NCBI RefSeq assembly: GCF_004349135.1
Contig: NZ_SMFN01000010.1
Coordinates: 1-64,000 of the forward strand
DNA: 64,000 nt
From: Flavobacterium sandaracinum
GTDB taxonomy: Bacteria; Bacteroidota; Bacteroidia; Flavobacteriales; Flavobacteriaceae
Direction: 5' to 3'
Position 1 is the first letter of the stretch. Each line of letters opens with the position of its first letter. Below are positions 62,330 to 64,000 of the stretch, one piece after another. Made by a program: the position numbers and the translations under genes. Under the pieces are notes generated by a model, which was not told where the DNA came from, searched no databases, and saw only the letters and a list, made by a program, of their open reading frames with translations.

Positions 62330-63043
62330 GTGCAAGTCAAAACAAAAGCGATAGTTCTCTCCTCCTTAAAATTTCAGGAAAAAAGCCTGATTGTAAAATG
62401 TTTTACGCTATCTCATGGGTTGAAATCGTACTTTGTTCGGGATGCTTTTTCGAGCCGAAAAGCCAATCAAAAAATCGCTTACTTCCAGCCACTCACGATT
62501 CTTGAAATAGAAGCCGTTCATAAAAACAAAGGCACTTTGGAAAATTTCAAGGAAATAAAAATCGCTTCGGCTTTTCATTCCATTCACTCGGATATTTATA
62601 AAAGTACGATCGTGATGTTTATCTCCGAAATGCTGCACCATTCCATTCACGAAGAAGAGACAAATGAGGCACTTTTTAATTTTCTTGAGGCCGCTTTAAA
62701 TTGGTTAGACAACCATGACGAAATTGCTAATTTTCATTTAATTTTATTGTTAGAAACCACAAAATATTTAGGTTTTTATCCGGACACTTCAGATATGGAT
62801 ATGCCTTTTTTCGAAATGAATGAAGGTGTTTTCACGCCTTTTCATGCAATCAGTTCGCTCACAGAACACGAAAGTAATTTGTTTAAAAAACTGATTGACT
62901 TAAAATTCGATAACAATCAAAAAACATTTCATGTCCTCGAAAGACAAATTGTTTTACGAATTCTTATTGATTATTATAGTTTTCATTTGGATGGTTTCAA
63001 AAAACCAAAATCTTTGGATGTTTTGAAGGAAGTTTTTTCTTGA
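62330..63043 (+). CDS. recO: DNA repair protein RecO
   Basis: RecO loads RecA with RecR and anneals SSB-covered DNA in recombination repair. The start is GTG. The 237-residue protein has an N-terminal OB fold (MQVKTKAIVLSSLKFQEKSL, YFVRDAFSSR) and a helical C-terminal domain. The zinc-finger cysteines seen in some RecO proteins are absent, as in many Bacteroidetes. It starts 59 bp after porZ and is likely co-transcribed with it. Confidence 0.93.
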   Translation: MQVKTKAIVLSSLKFQEKSLIVKCFTLSHGLKSYFVRDAFSSRKANQKIAYFQPLTILEIEAVHKNKGTLENFKEIKIASAFHSIHSDIYKSTIVMFISEMLHHSIHEEETNEALFNFLEAALNWLDNHDEIANFHLILLLETTKYLGFYPDTSDMDMPFFEMNEGVFTPFHAISSLTEHESNLFKKLIDLKFDNNQKTFHVLERQIVLRILIDYYSFHLDGFKKPKSLDVLKEVFS

Positions 63044-63153
63044 AGGTAAATAGTAATTAAAATTTATTTTTTTATTTCAAAAAGTAAAGTATATTTGTCT
63101 TTTAATCTAGTTTGTTGTTCTTTATGGAAAGCAAGCTTTAACTAATTAACTTT

Positions 63154-63615
63154 ATGGAACCAAAAGCAAAACAAGAAGGAGATATTGAAAAAATAGATAA
63201 GTTTACAGGTTATCAATTACCTAATAAATTTAAAATTGTTGGGTTAGTATTGTTTATTATTTCATTTATCTCAGTTCCTGTTATCTCTATCTATTTAGAA
63301 AATAATAAATACCAAGATTTATACCAGAGGATAGGTTCGACGATAGCTATTTTAAGTTTGCTCACGATAGCAATTTCTAAGGAAAAAGTAGAGGACGAAT
63401 TAATCGCCAAAATACGCATGCAATCGTATCATTACGCTGTCATTGCAACTGTTCTTACGTATCTAACTATCCCATTTATTAATTTTATAATCATTTCAGT
63501 TTTTTCCTCAACATTAAAAATGGAAGGGAGTGAAGATATTCCAATATTGGGATTTTTACTTACGATTCAAATTCTAACTTTCAGGAAGTTAAAAAAGGCT
63601 TATTATGAAGAATAG
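63154..63615 (+). CDS. Small membrane protein paired with an XRE regulator
   Basis: The 153-residue protein has four membrane segments (about 26-47, 63-81, 93-117 and 126-142) and an N-terminal soluble stretch (KQEGDIEKIDKFTGYQLPNK). I do not recognise a characterised family. Its last codons overlap the next gene, a small HTH regulator, by 11 bp, so translation is coupled. Such regulator/membrane-protein pairs are widespread and may sense an envelope signal, though this is inferred. Confidence 0.8.
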   Translation: MEPKAKQEGDIEKIDKFTGYQLPNKFKIVGLVLFIISFISVPVISIYLENNKYQDLYQRIGSTIAILSLLTIAISKEKVEDELIAKIRMQSYHYAVIATVLTYLTIPFINFIIISVFSSTLKMEGSEDIPILGFLLTIQILTFRKLKKAYYEE

Positions 63616-63805
63616 ACTTAAAATAGAACGTGCCATTTTGAATGTAACGCAAGAAGAATTAGCAGAAAGAATAGGCGTTTCTCGACAAACTATTAATTCT
63701 ATCGAAACCAATCGGTTTGTGCCTTCAACAGTTTTGGCTTTGAAATTGTCAAAATTGTTTGGTAAATCAGTGAATGATTTTTTCGAATTAGAAGGGGATG
63801 AATAA
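63605..63805 (+). CDS. XRE family HTH regulator (YozG-like)
   Basis: The 66-residue protein is essentially one HTH_3 domain: LKIERAILNVTQEELAERIG, then VSRQTINSIETNRFVPSTVL, with the recognition helix SRQTINSIE. It belongs to the short Cro/CI-like regulators similar to Bacillus YozG. It overlaps the upstream membrane-protein gene and likely regulates its own two-gene operon. Confidence 0.9.
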   Translation: MKNRLKIERAILNVTQEELAERIGVSRQTINSIETNRFVPSTVLALKLSKLFGKSVNDFFELEGDE

Positions 63806-63935
63806 AAGTATTTTTTGTCTCTTTATTAAGAAAGAAATAAATCGATTTTGCCTTAAAGCGTAACTTTCGACCTACGACTTTCGACTTTCGATTTTAATTT
63901 ATTACTTTCGCACTTCGATTAAAGAAAAGGATAAA

Positions 63936-64000
63936 ATGAGCACAAAATTTACTGAATACAAAGGACTTGACTTACCAACAGTAGCATCAGAAGTACTAGA
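63936..64000 (+). CDS. ileS: Isoleucine--tRNA ligase, N-terminal start (partial)
   Basis: Only the first 21 codons are in the window (MSTKFTEYKGLDLPTVASEV). This opening matches flavobacterial IleS proteins as I recall them. The gene runs off the right edge. It lies 130 bp after the XRE regulator; no clear TAnnTTTG was found just upstream. Confidence 0.75.
   Translation, partial: MSTKFTEYKGLDLPTVASEVL

Overview
The window is a chromosomal segment of a Flavobacteriia member, most likely a Flavobacterium species. The evidence is the low G+C content, Bacteroidetes-type promoters (TTG, about 19 bp, TAnnTTTG), weak Shine-Dalgarno signals, and clade-typical genes: SusR-like regulator with a GH97 glucosidase, a complete Bat aerotolerance operon, the type IX secretion factor PorZ, TonB-dependent receptors and many short lipoproteins. 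No prophage, CRISPR array or intact insertion sequence was seen.

Layout. 1-1740: two small exported-protein genes, each bounded by its own inverted repeat and separated by palindromes with AAC/GTT edges, like gene cassettes of an integrase-less integron array. 2111-3361: hflX. 3521-4135: 170-bp tandem repeats. 4287-8357: SusR-like regulator and GH97 alpha-glucosidase. 8416-13139: FKBP lipoprotein, DUF5689-type lipoprotein and TonB-dependent receptor. 13591-17962: MFS transporter, Gfo/Idh/MocA oxidoreductase with a duplicated 3' end, 205-bp repeats, and OYE-type NADPH dehydrogenase. 18187-19536: rseP. 19674-20563: tRNA-Asn followed by eight 97-bp repeats, each repeating the tRNA 3' end plus a terminator. 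20756-21756: truncated integrase and a degenerate REP-type transposase, i.e. remains of mobile DNA beside the tRNA.

21824-32621: mainly housekeeping and metabolic genes, including an ACT-domain protein, YraN, an S66 LD-carboxypeptidase, a secreted endonuclease/phosphatase-family protein, 3-hydroxyanthranilate dioxygenase, an ALDH7 dehydrogenase, an outer-membrane protein, a PP1-like phosphatase, an AlbA_2 protein, an SDR and an aldo/keto reductase. 32834-42499: the moxR-DUF58-batA-E operon, interrupted in the sense direction by a four-helix-bundle gene inside an exact 26-bp inverted repeat. 43037-49931: cvpA, pheS, gpsA, and a LysR/DJ-1/YqhD-type stress module. 49932-52545: yicC-gmk-nadD, again interrupted by a four-helix-bundle gene, this one carrying a premature stop. 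52709-59856: EamA transporter, ArsC-like protein, DinB-like protein, DUF3298-type lipoprotein, a PLP sulfur-amino-acid enzyme and gdhA. 59982-64000: porZ-recO, a membrane protein/XRE regulator pair, and the start of ileS.

The most notable content is non-coding. It comprises the attC-like sites, the tRNA-Asn terminator array, a hairpin element found just 3' of at least four unrelated genes in sense orientation (possibly the flavo-1 type RNA), and inverted-repeat units carrying four-helix-bundle genes.
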